NCBI RefSeq assembly: GCF_042646165.1
Contig: NZ_JBHRTC010000006.1
Source: Microbaculum marinum
Lineage (GTDB): Bacteria; Pseudomonadota; Alphaproteobacteria; Rhizobiales; Tepidamorphaceae
Direction: 5' to 3' (one strand)
Length of the DNA stretch: 64,000 bases
Shown here: positions 51,673-60,508 of the stretch, piece after piece
How the letters are laid out: each line of letters starts with the position of its first letter
Position numbering within the stretch: position 1 is the first letter of the stretch
Program-made: the position numbers and the translations under genes
The notes under the pieces: model-generated
The model's database searches: none
What the model was told of the DNA's origin: nothing
Seen by the model: only the letters and a program-made list of their open reading frames with translations

Positions 51673-52634
51673 CGAACGCATCCGGCCACCAGGGCCGCAC
51701 GCTCTACCCGCCGATCGAGCCATACGAGACCGGCCATCTCGACGTCGGCGACGGGCATTCGGTGTACTGGGAGCTGTGCGGCAATCCGGACGGCATTCCG
51801 GCGGTGTTCGTGCACGGCGGGCCGGGGGCCGGGTGCGGGGCGGACCATCGCCGGCTGTTCGATCCGGAGCGCTACAACGTGCTGCTGTTCGACCAGCGCG
51901 GCTGCGGGCGGTCGACGCCGCATGCCGGGCTCGAGGCCAACACGACCTGGCACCTGGTCGCCGACATCGAGCGGTTCCGCGAGATGATCGGCGCCGACCG
52001 GTGGCTGGTGTTCGGCGGATCCTGGGGAAGCTGCCTGGCGCTAGCCTATGCGCAGACGCACCCGGACCGCGTGTCCGGGCTGATCCTGCGCGGCATCTTC
52101 ACGCTGCGGCGCCAGGAACTGCTGTGGTTCTACCAGGAGGGGGCCTCCTGGCTGTTCCCGGACCTCTGGGAGGGCTACCTGGCGGCCATCCCGGAAGCCG
52201 AGCGCGGCGACCTGATGGCGGCCTACCGGAGACGGCTCACCGATCCGGACGAGGCCGTCCAGATCGAGGCGGCGCGGGCCTGGAGCCTGTGGGAGGGCCA
52301 GACGCTGACGCTGCTCCCCGACGAGAAGATCAAGGAACAGCATCGCGACGACCGCTACGCGCTCGCCTTCGCGCGCATCGAGAACCACTACTTCGTCAAC
52401 GGGGGCTTCATGGAGGAAGGCCAGCTGATTCGCGACGCCGGCAGGCTGGCCGGGATCCCCGGCGTCATCATCCAGGGCCGCTACGACGTCTGCACGCCGA
52501 TGCGCACCGCCTGGGACCTGCACCGCGCCTGGCCGCAGGCCCGGTTCATCGAGGTGCGCGACGCCGGCCACGCCTATTCCGAACCGGGCATCCTGCATCA
52601 CCTGATCGAGGCGACGGACGGGTTCGCGGAATAG
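51669..52634 (+). CDS. pip: Proline iminopeptidase
   Basis: 321 residues, alpha/beta hydrolase. VFVHGGPGAGCG forms the oxyanion region, GGSWGSCLALAYA the nucleophile elbow, GRYDVCTP the acid and DAGHAYSEPG the catalytic His. It removes N-terminal proline from peptides in the cytoplasm. The start overlaps the stop of the HTH antitoxin gene, so at least part of its translation depends on that transcript. Confidence 0.94.
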   Translation: MTNASGHQGRTLYPPIEPYETGHLDVGDGHSVYWELCGNPDGIPAVFVHGGPGAGCGADHRRLFDPERYNVLLFDQRGCGRSTPHAGLEANTTWHLVADIERFREMIGADRWLVFGGSWGSCLALAYAQTHPDRVSGLILRGIFTLRRQELLWFYQEGASWLFPDLWEGYLAAIPEAERGDLMAAYRRRLTDPDEAVQIEAARAWSLWEGQTLTLLPDEKIKEQHRDDRYALAFARIENHYFVNGGFMEEGQLIRDAGRLAGIPGVIIQGRYDVCTPMRTAWDLHRAWPQARFIEVRDAGHAYSEPGILHHLIEATDGFAE

Positions 52635-52673
52635 GGCCGCGGATCCGGCGGCGGGTCGCGGCCGTTAGGCTCT

Positions 52674-53098
52674 TGCGCTGGGTCCCGGCGCTGGGGCCGG
52701 GACTGAGGCCGCCGGTCGAGGGTGGCGATCTCGCCATACGACACAGGCTTATGCCCCGGACTTGCTCCAGGCCCAAGCGCGGCGCTTGCCGATTGAGGCC
52801 AATCGGTCGAAACGGGCGCCGGCGCGCCCGAATGCGGCGGCTTCGCCGGGCCTTTGCGCTGGGTCCCGGCGCTGGGGCCGGGACGTAGGCTGCGGGCGGG
52901 GGTGGGGATCTTGCCCTACTACGAGCTTACGCCCCGGACCTGATCCGGGGCCCAGCGGGGCAGTTGCCGGAAGTGAAGGCGGCTGCGGAAGATGCTTGAG
53001 CCTCCGAGTTGTCCCGGCGCGGAGGCCGGGACGCAGCCTGCGGGTTGATTGACGACCTCACCATACGACAGGCCTGCGCCCGGTCCTTACGGCCGGCC
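52674..53098. repeat. REP-like palindromic repeat family, three units
   Basis: GTCCCGG(CGC)...GCCGGGAC palindromes lie at 52682-52703, 52863-52884 and 53011-53032. Each is followed after about 45 bases by a CATACGAC-type stretch and by a second palindrome of the CCCCGGAC...TCCGGGG type (for example 52932-52950). It differs from the GGGGGAGGG family of the 38-kb and 47-kb repeats. Confidence 0.75.
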
Positions 53099-53177
53099 TC
53101 GTGCACGCCATCCACGCCTTCGCCGCGGCCAAGGCTGTGCGCGGGAGTTCGGGACGCGCCGGTATGGTGCGGTCAAC

Positions 53178-53202
53178 AAAAAACCCCGGGGCGGGCCCGG
53201 GG
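53178..53202 (-). terminator. Rho-independent terminator of the atp operon
   Basis: On the minus strand a GC stem, CCCCGGG with CCCGGGG and a short loop, is followed by six T. It lies about 30 bases after the atpF stop, and is the clearest intrinsic terminator in the window. Confidence 0.9.
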
Positions 53203-53231
53203 TCGTGCAATTGGCAATTCCGCGGACGCGC

Positions 53232-53723
53232 CTACTGCAGGCGGTCCTTGACCTGCGCGATCGACGACTTGACCAGGTCGCTTGCGGTCTTGCCGGTGAC
53301 CTTGGCGGCGAGCACCGTCTCGGCTGCGGCCACGGCCGCGTCGGCGGCTGCGGCGCGGACATCGGCGACGGCCTGCTCCTCGGCCTGGGCGATCTTCAAT
53401 TCGGCAAGCCGGGAGCGGCGCGCCACCAGCTCTTCCATCTGCTCGCGCGCCTCGATCTTGAACCGGTCGGCCTCTTCCCTGGCCAGCGCGACGATCTCCT
53501 CGGCCTCCTGCTCGGCCTCGCGGCGCTTGCGCTGGTATTCGGCGAGCAGGCCCTGGGCCTCCTCGCGCAGCTTCTGCGCCTCTTCCAGCTCGAGGCGGAT
53601 GCGCTCGGCGCGCGCGTCGAGGGCGCCGGTCACCTTGCCGGGGACCTTGAAGTAGACGACCAGGGCGACGAAACCGACGAAGGAGACGGCAACCCAGGTT
53701 TCCGGAGCGTTCAGGAGTTCCAT
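53232..53723 (-). CDS. atpF: ATP synthase F0 subunit b
   Basis: 163 residues. One N-terminal membrane helix (about 8-26) is followed by a long charged coiled coil (ARAERIRLELEEAQKLREEAQ..., to about 140). It forms the peripheral stalk with b'. The alphaproteobacterial b subunit keeps the ADAAVAAAETVLAAK region near the end. Last gene of the F0 operon, 11 bases after atpF', and followed by a terminator. Confidence 0.94.
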   Translation of the reverse strand: MELLNAPETWVAVSFVGFVALVVYFKVPGKVTGALDARAERIRLELEEAQKLREEAQGLLAEYQRKRREAEQEAEEIVALAREEADRFKIEAREQMEELVARRSRLAELKIAQAEEQAVADVRAAAADAAVAAAETVLAAKVTGKTASDLVKSSIAQVKDRLQ

Positions 53724-53734
53724 CGGTTCTTCCC

Positions 53735-54358
53735 CTAGGACGACCGCGCGGATGCGACGGCCTCGTCGATCTCCGCCCTGGTCGGCTTGAGCCCCGTCAG
53801 CGTCGTGACGATCTCGCCGGCGGCGTCGGCTGCCGCCGAATCGACTTCGGCAAGGGCCGCCGCCTTCATCTCGGCGATCCGCTTCTCGGCCTCGGCCGTC
53901 TTCTCGGCCAGGCCCGCTTCGACCTCCGCGCGCTCCGCACCGAGCTCGGCATTGAGCTTCTCGCGCGTATCGGCGGCGATCTCGTGGGCCCGTCCGCGGG
54001 CTTCGGCGAGTTCGGCCTCGTAGGCCGCGATCACCTCGTCGGTCTCTTCCTTGAGGCGGGCCGCGGCGTCCAGGTCGCTGGCGATGCGGTCACGGCGATG
54101 CTCGATCACCGTGGCGATGCGCGGCAATGCGATCCGCGACATCAGGAGGTAGAGCGCGATGAAGGTGATCACGAGCCAGACCACCTGGGGCGCGTAGTTC
54201 GAGAAGTCGAACTGAGGCATGCCGCCTTCCCCGTGCTCCTCGACGCCGAGGGCTTCGGATATCTCGACGTCCTCGCTCCGAATGAGCTCCTGCGTCGTGG
54301 AGTCCTGGCCACCGGTCGCCTGGGCGATGACAAAGCCCGGGCCTGTAACGCTGTTCAT
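53735..54358 (-). CDS. atpF': ATP synthase F0 subunit b'
   Basis: 207 residues. It has an N-terminal extension of about 60 residues rich in Glu and Gln, then a membrane helix (VVWLVITFIALYLLMSRIALPRI) and a long coiled coil. Having both b and b' is typical of alphaproteobacteria and other phototroph-related lines. It pairs with subunit b in the stator stalk. The gene lies 76 bases after atpE, beyond a small hairpin. Confidence 0.94.
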   Translation of the reverse strand: MNSVTGPGFVIAQATGGQDSTTQELIRSEDVEISEALGVEEHGEGGMPQFDFSNYAPQVVWLVITFIALYLLMSRIALPRIATVIEHRRDRIASDLDAAARLKEETDEVIAAYEAELAEARGRAHEIAADTREKLNAELGAERAEVEAGLAEKTAEAEKRIAEMKAAALAEVDSAAADAAGEIVTTLTGLKPTRAEIDEAVASARSS

Positions 54359-54414
54359 CTCTGCACACTCCTTCGCGTCCCGAAAGCCGGACGCGAATGC
54401 CTTGCGATCAAGTT

Positions 54415-54431
54415 GCCGTCACGAAGACGGC
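54415..54431 (-). promoter_or_regulatory. Hairpin after atpE
   Basis: Six-base arms GCCGTC and GACGGC (read on the minus strand as GCCGTC-TTCGT-GACGGC) lie a few bases after the atpE stop. It may stabilise the atpE message, which must be translated more than the others because the c ring needs about ten or more copies. Confidence 0.45.
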
Positions 54432-54434
54432 GCG

Positions 54435-54662
54435 TCACACGACGAACAGCAGGATCAGCGCAACGACGAGGCCGAACAGGCCGGTCGCTTCGGCAAGCGC
54501 GAAGCCGAGGAGGAGGTTCGGGAACTGCGACTGTGCGGCCGAGGGGTTGCGCAGCGCGGCGGACAGGTAGTTGCCGAAGATGTTCCCGATGCCGAGGCCG
54601 GCACCGGCGAGGGCGATGCAGGCAATGCCGGCGCCGATGAACTTCGCAGCTTCCGCTTCCAT
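54435..54662 (-). CDS. atpE: ATP synthase F0 subunit c
   Basis: 75 residues, two membrane helices forming a hairpin. The first has the glycine-rich GAGLGIGNIFG, and the second the proton-binding Glu in LGFALAEATGLFG. It forms the rotating c ring. Length and motif are exactly those of the family. Confidence 0.97.
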   Translation of the reverse strand: MEAEAAKFIGAGIACIALAGAGLGIGNIFGNYLSAALRNPSAAQSQFPNLLLGFALAEATGLFGLVVALILLFVV

Positions 54663-54724
54663 GTGTCTGACTCCTTGAGTGTCTGTTTTGAGGAAGGATA
54701 CGGTTTGACGGTCCCCGTCTGCGC

Positions 54725-55501
54725 CTAGTGGTGCATGTGGAGGGCGTCGTTGAGATAGATGCAGGTCAGGATCGCGAAGACGTAGGCCTGCAGGAACGCC
54801 ACCAGGAACTCGAGCCCGGTGAAGGCGACCATGGCGGCCAGCGGCAGCCAGCCGCCTATGAAGCCCAGCATCACGACGAAGCTGGCGAACACCTTCAGCA
54901 TGGTGTGGCCGGCCAGCATGTTGGCGAACAGACGTACCGAAAGGCTCACCGGACGCGTCAGGTAGGAAATCACCTCGATCACGATGAGCAGCGGCATCAG
55001 CACCATCGGCGCGCCGGCCGGTGCAAACAGCCGGAGGAAGCCCGCGCCGTGCTTGACGAAGCCGATGATCGTCACGCCGATGAACACCACCATGGCCAGC
55101 ACGAAGGTGACGATGATGTGGCTCGTCACGGTGAAGGCGTAGGGGATCATGCCGAGCATGTTGGCGAACAGGATGAACATGAACAGCGTGAACACGAAGG
55201 GAAAGAACTTCATTCCCTCGGTTCCCGCATTCTCGCGGATCATGTTGGCGACGAATTCGTAGGAGAGTTCCGCCATCGACTGCATGCGGCCGGGGACGAG
55301 GGCCCGCCCGCTCATCGAGGCCGCCGTGAACAGCGTCACCAGGATGACGATGATCACCATGAAGAGGGCCGAGTTGGTGAAGGAGACGTCGACGCCGCCG
55401 ATGTTCAGCGGCAGGATGCGCTGAATCTCGAACTGGTGCATCGGGTCGAACGCATGCGCGCCACCCGCCGCCTCGGCCCCGTGTCCTGTCTCTGTCGCCA
55501 C
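54725..55501 (-). CDS. atpB: ATP synthase F0 subunit a
   Basis: 258 residues, five to six membrane helices. The essential Arg is in SLSVRLFANMLAGH and the C-terminal channel helix in AFLQAYVFAILTCIYLNDALHMHH. It forms the proton half-channels next to the c ring. The GTG at 55501 is chosen because AGGAGCG precedes it and the atpI stop is 11 bases before; the frame is open upstream into atpI. Confidence 0.95.
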   Translation of the reverse strand: MATETGHGAEAAGGAHAFDPMHQFEIQRILPLNIGGVDVSFTNSALFMVIIVILVTLFTAASMSGRALVPGRMQSMAELSYEFVANMIRENAGTEGMKFFPFVFTLFMFILFANMLGMIPYAFTVTSHIIVTFVLAMVVFIGVTIIGFVKHGAGFLRLFAPAGAPMVLMPLLIVIEVISYLTRPVSLSVRLFANMLAGHTMLKVFASFVVMLGFIGGWLPLAAMVAFTGLEFLVAFLQAYVFAILTCIYLNDALHMHH

Positions 55502-55511
55502 GCCCGCGCTC

Positions 55512-55928
55512 CTAGTCCCGACGTTCCGTCTTACCGGCTTCGCCGGCCGGACCGTTGCGGTCCGCAGTCCCAATTTCCGTGTCGCCCTGCGCCCCCGCGT
55601 TCATGCGGTAGGCCGTGCGGTATACGCTGGTTATTCCCGCTGCCGCGCCAAGCGCCAGAAACACCAGGAAGAACAGCGGGCTCGATCCGATCCACTTGTC
55701 CAGAAACCAGCCGATCGCGCCTCCGACGACCATTCCGGCCACGAACTCGGTCGCAACCTTCAGGGCCATGCCCAGCGCGCCACCGCGCGCCGAATTGTCG
55801 GGCGGCGGAGCATGATGTCTCCGCAAGCCTTCGAGCGAGACGCCAAGGGCCTTGCGGCGATCCTCAAGATCAGCCGTTCTGGCGGCTGGATCAGCGGATC
55901 CCGGTCGGTTCTCAGGTGCCTTGCTCAT
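55512..55928 (-). CDS. atpI: ATP synthase accessory protein AtpI
   Basis: 138 residues. After a polar N-terminal half there are two membrane helices (FVAGMVVGGAIGWFLDKWIG and PLFFLVFLALGAAAGITSVYR), the AtpI layout. It helps c-ring assembly or magnesium uptake. First gene of the F0 cluster. The ATG at 55928 has GGGA upstream; an ATG at 55940 is the alternative. Confidence 0.88.
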   Translation of the reverse strand: MSKAPENRPGSADPAARTADLEDRRKALGVSLEGLRRHHAPPPDNSARGGALGMALKVATEFVAGMVVGGAIGWFLDKWIGSSPLFFLVFLALGAAAGITSVYRTAYRMNAGAQGDTEIGTADRNGPAGEAGKTERRD

Positions 55929-56124
55929 CGCCGGTCCCATACTGGGCGGCGCGATCTGGCCCCATCGAACTGCCCGGGGCGCCCCCCCAAAGCCGGGCGC
56001 ACCATAGTTTGAGCCCGGAGGGCTGTCAAGAACAGGTAACTTTTCCTTAAGTTACTGAAGTTGCTGTATTTTCTCAGCGTTGCTGCAGTGCGGTATGTGG
56101 CCGACGCCATCGGCCCGGCGCGGC

Positions 56125-59100
56125 TCAGCCGGCTTCGCGAAGTTCGATCGCTCCGCCGAAGTCGACGGAGACCAGCTGGCTTACGCCGCGTTCGGCCATC
56201 GTCACCCCGAACAGCCGGTCCATGCGCGCCATCGAAATCGGGTTGTGGGTGATCACCAGGAACCGCGTATGGGTGGTGCGGGCGATCTCCTCGACGAGAT
56301 CGCAGAACCGCTCGACATTGGCGTCGTCGAGCGGCGCGTCGACCTCGTCGAGCACGCAGATCGGCGCCGGATTGGTCAGGAACACCGCAAAGATCAGGGC
56401 GGTCGCCGTCAGCGCCTGCTCGCCGCCCGACAAGAGCGTCAGCGACGTTGGCCGCTTGCCGGGCGGGCGGGCGATGATTTCCAGGCCGGCTTCCAGCGGA
56501 TCGTCCGATTCGGTGAACTGCAGTTCCGCCGCGCCGCCGCCGAACAGGCGGGTGTAGAGGCTCTGGAAGTGGCCGTTGACCACATCGAAGGCCGCCAGCA
56601 GACGTTCGCGGCCTTCCTTGTTGAGGCCACCGATCGCCTGGCGCAGGCGCTGGATCGCACCTTCTAGATCCGTTCGTTCGGCAACGAGGCCGTCGTGCCG
56701 CGTCTCGATCTCGCGCATCTCTTCCTCGGCGCGCAGATTGACGCTGCCGAGCCGGTCGCGGTCGCGCTTCAGGCGGTCGTGGTCGGCCTCCAGCCGCTCG
56801 ACGGCGGGCAGGCCCTCGTCGTCGCTCAGCCCCGCCACCGCGAGGGCCTGGTCGGCGGGTCGCTCGAGCGCCTCCTCGATCGAGGCCTCGAGGTCGGCGA
56901 GGCGCTGCCTGAGACCCTCCAGCGTCGCTTCCTCGCGCGCCTTGGCCTCGCGGGCCCCCGACAGGGTCTCATCGGCCTCCCGGGCCACCCGGTCGCTGTC
57001 GGCAAGCCGGGTCTCGCCGGCCGCAAGCGCGTCGGCGGCGGCGCTGCGGGTCTGCTCGGCGGTCTCGATCTCGGCCGACAGCGCCGACCGCTTGCGGTCG
57101 AGCGCGGCGGGGACCTCCTCGAGCGACAGCCATTCGGAGCGGATCTCCGCCTCGCGCTCCGACAGCGTGTTGATGTGCTTGTCGCCATCGGCCAACCGCT
57201 CGTTCCAGCGGCGGCGCTCGGCGGCGATGCGTTCGGCCCGCGCCTTGCGCAGGTCGGCCTCGCGGGCGTGGGTTTCCACGGCGGAGCGCGCCTCGGCGTA
57301 GCGGCTGCGGGCGGCTGCGGTTTCCTGCTTCAGGTCATCGACCCGCGCATTGATCTCGTCCTCGCCCTGCAGCGAGTCGAGACCGGCGGCGGCTTCCGCC
57401 CGGGCGGCTTCCGATTCCTCGATCGACTGGGTCACCCGGACCTTCGCCTCGGCCAGCGCGCTGACGCGGGCCGACTGCTGGCTTGCCTTGCGCTCTGCGG
57501 CGGCCCGCTTTTCGGTCGCCTGCGCCAGGCGCGCCTGCGCCGCCTTCCAGTCCTGACGGGCGGCGGCGGCCTGCTCGGTCGCGGTCCTCGTCGCCGATTC
57601 GGCGGCGACGACGGCCGCGCGCGCCTCGGCCAGTCGCGCCTTGGCGGTATCGATCTCGCGTTCGAGTTCGGCGACGCGGTTGCGTTGCTCGAGGCGCTTG
57701 GCGGCCGCGGTCGGCGCGTCGGCGGCCGCGGTGAATCCGTCCCAGCGCCACAGGTCGCCGGACCTGGTCACCAGCCGCTGGCCGGGGCGGAGTTCGGGCT
57801 GCAGCCGGGGCCCGTCGGCGGCCTCGACCAGGCCGATCTGCGACAGCGCCCGCGACAGGACGGCGGGCGCCCTGACCACCTCGGCCATCGGCCGAACCCC
57901 GTCGGGCAGGGCGGGATCGGACGCGGCGGGCGCCACCTCGCGCCAGTGGATGGCGGCGCCTTCCTCCGACGAATGGTCGAGGTCCTCGCCGAAGGCTGCG
58001 CCCAGCGCCGCCTCGAATCCGGGCTCGACCGTCACCGAATCGATCAGCGGCGGCCACAGCGCACCGTCCTCGACGGCGAGCACGCGGGCAAGCGTCTGAT
58101 GCTCGGTCTCCAGCGCCTTCAGGTCGCGTTCGGCCTCGCCGGCCGGGCCGCGCGTCGCCTCGAAGGCCTCGCGGGCCGTGGACAGCGTCTCGTCGGCGGC
58201 TGTCGCGGCGGCCTCTCCCGCCTCGGCATCAGCCCGGGCGCGGGCGACCGTCTCGGTCAGCTCCGCGATCGCGCGGGCGGTGTCCTCGGAGCCGAGGGCC
58301 GCGCTCTCGCGCTCGATTCCGGCAAGCTGGTCGGCAAGACGGGTGAGCTTGTCAGACTCGTCGCGGACGATTCGCTCGAACTGGCGCCGGCGGGCCGCGA
58401 GGTCGGCGGCGAGAGACGTCACCTCGGCAAGCCGGGTTTCGGCCTCCTGCACGGTCGTTTCGGCCTGCGACAGATTGCGCTGCAGATCCTCGGCGTTCGA
58501 TTGCGAGCGTTCGGCTTCGGCGGCGATCTCGGTTTCTTCGTCGTTCAGCCGGGCGAGCGTCTCGCCGGTCGCCGCGATCGTCGAGCGCTCGCGCTCGATG
58601 TCGGCGCCGATCTGTTCGAGTCGGCGGCCAAGTTCGGCACGGCGTTCGACGATCTGAGCCTTCTCGCGGTCGATTCCCTCGCGCGTCACCGTCATGTGGC
58701 GCAGGCGGGCGGCGGCTTCGGCCTCGGCTTCGCGGAGCTTCGGCAGCGCGGCGGCGGCTTCCGTCCGTGCCGTCGCCGCGGCAGCGGCGGCGCGTGTCAG
58801 GCCCTCGACCAGCCCGGCGGCTTCGGCGACCTGGGCCTGACGCTCTTCGATCGCCGCGAGCGCCGCCTTGCGCCGCAGGTGCCACAGGATCGCTTCGGTC
58901 TTGCGGATCTCGGCCGACAGCGCCTTGTAGCGCGCGGCCTGCCTGGCCTGCCGCTTCAGACCGTCGAGCTGCTGGGCGAGCTGCGAGATGACATCCTCGA
59001 GGCGGGCGAGGTTCTGCTCGGCGCCCCGCAGCCTCAACTCGGCCTCGTGGCGCCGGCTGTGCAGGCCGGCAATGCCGGCGGCCTCTTCGAGGATCCGGCG

Positions 59101-59580
59101 CCGGTCGCGCGGCTTGGCCGAGATCAGCTCGCCGATCTGGCCCTGCCGGACCATCGCCGGCGAGTGGGCGCCGGTCGAGGCGTCGGCGAACAGCAACTGC
59201 ACGTCGCGCGCACGGGTGTCGCGACTGTTGATCTTGTAGGCGGAACCGGCTTCCCGCTCGATTCGCCGGGTCACCTCCAGCACGTCGGTGTCGTTGAACT
59301 GCGCGGGGGCGCGCCGTTCGGAATTGTCGATGACGAGCGAGACCTCGGCGGAGTTGCGGGCCGGGCGGTTGGCGCTGCCCGAGAAGATGACGTCGTCCAT
59401 GCCGGACGCGCGCATCGACTTGTGCGAGCTCTCGCCCATGACCCAGCGGACGGCTTCCACCAGGTTGGACTTGCCGCAGCCGTTGGGGCCGACGATCCCG
59501 GTCAGGCCCGGCTCGATGTGAATTTCGGACGGATCGACGAACGACTTGAAGCCGACGATGCGCAGGCGCGTGAGCTTCAT
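56125..59580 (-). CDS. smc: Chromosome segregation protein SMC
   Basis: 1,151 residues. Walker A GPNGCGKSNLVEAVRWVMGE lies near residue 32. Long Ala/Glu/Arg coiled coils (about 170-500 and 640-980) surround a hinge (about 500-640). The ABC signature LLSGGEQALTATALIFAVF and Walker B VLDEVDAPLDDANV are near the end. It folds and segregates the chromosome. The start at 59580 begins MKLTRLRIVGFKSFVDPSEI, the usual opening. It follows the DsbA gene by 87 bases. Confidence 0.97.
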   Translation of the reverse strand: MKLTRLRIVGFKSFVDPSEIHIEPGLTGIVGPNGCGKSNLVEAVRWVMGESSHKSMRASGMDDVIFSGSANRPARNSAEVSLVIDNSERRAPAQFNDTDVLEVTRRIEREAGSAYKINSRDTRARDVQLLFADASTGAHSPAMVRQGQIGELISAKPRDRRRILEEAAGIAGLHSRRHEAELRLRGAEQNLARLEDVISQLAQQLDGLKRQARQAARYKALSAEIRKTEAILWHLRRKAALAAIEERQAQVAEAAGLVEGLTRAAAAAATARTEAAAALPKLREAEAEAAARLRHMTVTREGIDREKAQIVERRAELGRRLEQIGADIERERSTIAATGETLARLNDEETEIAAEAERSQSNAEDLQRNLSQAETTVQEAETRLAEVTSLAADLAARRRQFERIVRDESDKLTRLADQLAGIERESAALGSEDTARAIAELTETVARARADAEAGEAAATAADETLSTAREAFEATRGPAGEAERDLKALETEHQTLARVLAVEDGALWPPLIDSVTVEPGFEAALGAAFGEDLDHSSEEGAAIHWREVAPAASDPALPDGVRPMAEVVRAPAVLSRALSQIGLVEAADGPRLQPELRPGQRLVTRSGDLWRWDGFTAAADAPTAAAKRLEQRNRVAELEREIDTAKARLAEARAAVVAAESATRTATEQAAAARQDWKAAQARLAQATEKRAAAERKASQQSARVSALAEAKVRVTQSIEESEAARAEAAAGLDSLQGEDEINARVDDLKQETAAARSRYAEARSAVETHAREADLRKARAERIAAERRRWNERLADGDKHINTLSEREAEIRSEWLSLEEVPAALDRKRSALSAEIETAEQTRSAAADALAAGETRLADSDRVAREADETLSGAREAKAREEATLEGLRQRLADLEASIEEALERPADQALAVAGLSDDEGLPAVERLEADHDRLKRDRDRLGSVNLRAEEEMREIETRHDGLVAERTDLEGAIQRLRQAIGGLNKEGRERLLAAFDVVNGHFQSLYTRLFGGGAAELQFTESDDPLEAGLEIIARPPGKRPTSLTLLSGGEQALTATALIFAVFLTNPAPICVLDEVDAPLDDANVERFCDLVEEIARTTHTRFLVITHNPISMARMDRLFGVTMAERGVSQLVSVDFGGAIELREAG

Positions 59581-59667
59581 GGCCGCGTGCCGCGATCAGG
59601 ACGCAACGATGACGTCACGCCGGCCGCAGTCGATTCGTGCAGGGACGATCCTGCTCCGACCGTGCGT

Positions 59668-60363
59668 TCAGCTCGGCAGGAGCGGGGTGATCTTCTCCTC
59701 GAATTCCTCGAACGGCAATGCGCCACGGACGATCTCACCGTTGATGAAAAAGGTCGGCGTGGAAGTCACATCGAATTCCTTGGCGCCGCGATCCTTCACC
59801 CAGTTCACCCCGTCAAGGAGTTCCTGATTCGTCAAGCACTCCTTGAACTTTTCCTCGGTGAGTCCGGCCTGCTTCCCCATCTTTGTGAGGCCGCCGATCC
59901 GGTCGTTGGTGAACGCCCAGACGTCCTGGTTCTCGAACAGGGCGGAAACGAACGGGAAATACTGGTCCTCCGGGACACAGCGCGCCAGCATGAAGGCGGC
60001 GGTGGCCACCGGGTCGAGAGGGAACTCGCGGAAGACGAAATAGACCTTGCCCGTGTCGATGTACTTCTCCTTGAGCTGCGGGTAGGTCTCCTTGTGAAAG
60101 TGGGCGCAGTGCGAGCAGGTCATCGAAGCGTATTCGACGATCGTCACCGGGGCGTTGGGATCGCCCAGGGTCTGCTCGCCGAGCGGCCCGGCGACCATCA
60201 GCTTCATCGGCGTCTCGGTGACCAGGGTCACGGCGGCATCGCCCGCACCGGTCGCGGGAACGGCCCGGTTGCCGAAGAAGCCGGCCGCAGCCGCCCCGGC
60301 GCTCAGCGTCGCGACCCCGGCAACGCCGGTCATCAGTACGTATCTGCGGCTCACGGTCATCAT
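59668..60363 (-). CDS. DsbA-family thiol oxidoreductase with Tat signal
   Basis: About 231 residues. The N-terminus has a twin-arginine motif (SRRYVL) before a hydrophobic run, so export by Tat is predicted. The thioredoxin-like domain has CSHC at 83-86 (EYASMTCSHCAHFH) and the cis-proline loop in TSTPTFFING. The FREFPLDP stretch is typical of DsbA/BdbD-type proteins. Several ATGs occur in tandem; 60363 is best placed after AAGG. It probably oxidises or reduces periplasmic disulfides. Confidence 0.9.
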   Translation of the reverse strand: MMTVSRRYVLMTGVAGVATLSAGAAAAGFFGNRAVPATGAGDAAVTLVTETPMKLMVAGPLGEQTLGDPNAPVTIVEYASMTCSHCAHFHKETYPQLKEKYIDTGKVYFVFREFPLDPVATAAFMLARCVPEDQYFPFVSALFENQDVWAFTNDRIGGLTKMGKQAGLTEEKFKECLTNQELLDGVNWVKDRGAKEFDVTSTPTFFINGEIVRGALPFEEFEEKITPLLPS

Positions 60364-60508
60364 CGTCATCCTTGGTTCGTTTCCGGAAGCCTGAACGACA
60401 GCACCTGAACGTCTGCTGAACCGGCTTGCTGAGGCCATATGGAACGGGATCATGCTTTTTCGCGACAATATGGCAATACTTCGCCGGAATTGGTCACACC
60501 TTTGTGTC

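Larger units (their letters stand above)
52635..53231. other. Intergenic region with REP-like repeats and terminator
   Basis: 597 bases between pip and atpF, which converge. Besides the three repeat units and the minus-strand terminator described separately, I see no gene; short open frames here have no binding sites or similarity. Confidence 0.7.

Noticed and set aside
52762..53738. Open frames in the pip-atpF gap and opposite atpF
   Set aside because: They lie in REP-like repeats or are antisense to atpF, with no binding site and no recognisable domain.
56695..60408. A 1,237-codon open frame on the plus strand opposite smc and the DsbA gene
   Set aside because: It is antisense to two well-supported genes, is extremely rich in Gly/Leu/Arg with no family motif, and arises from high-GC codon bias. 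The same holds for many other long antisense frames in the window, for example 6356-7909 and 29459-32473.
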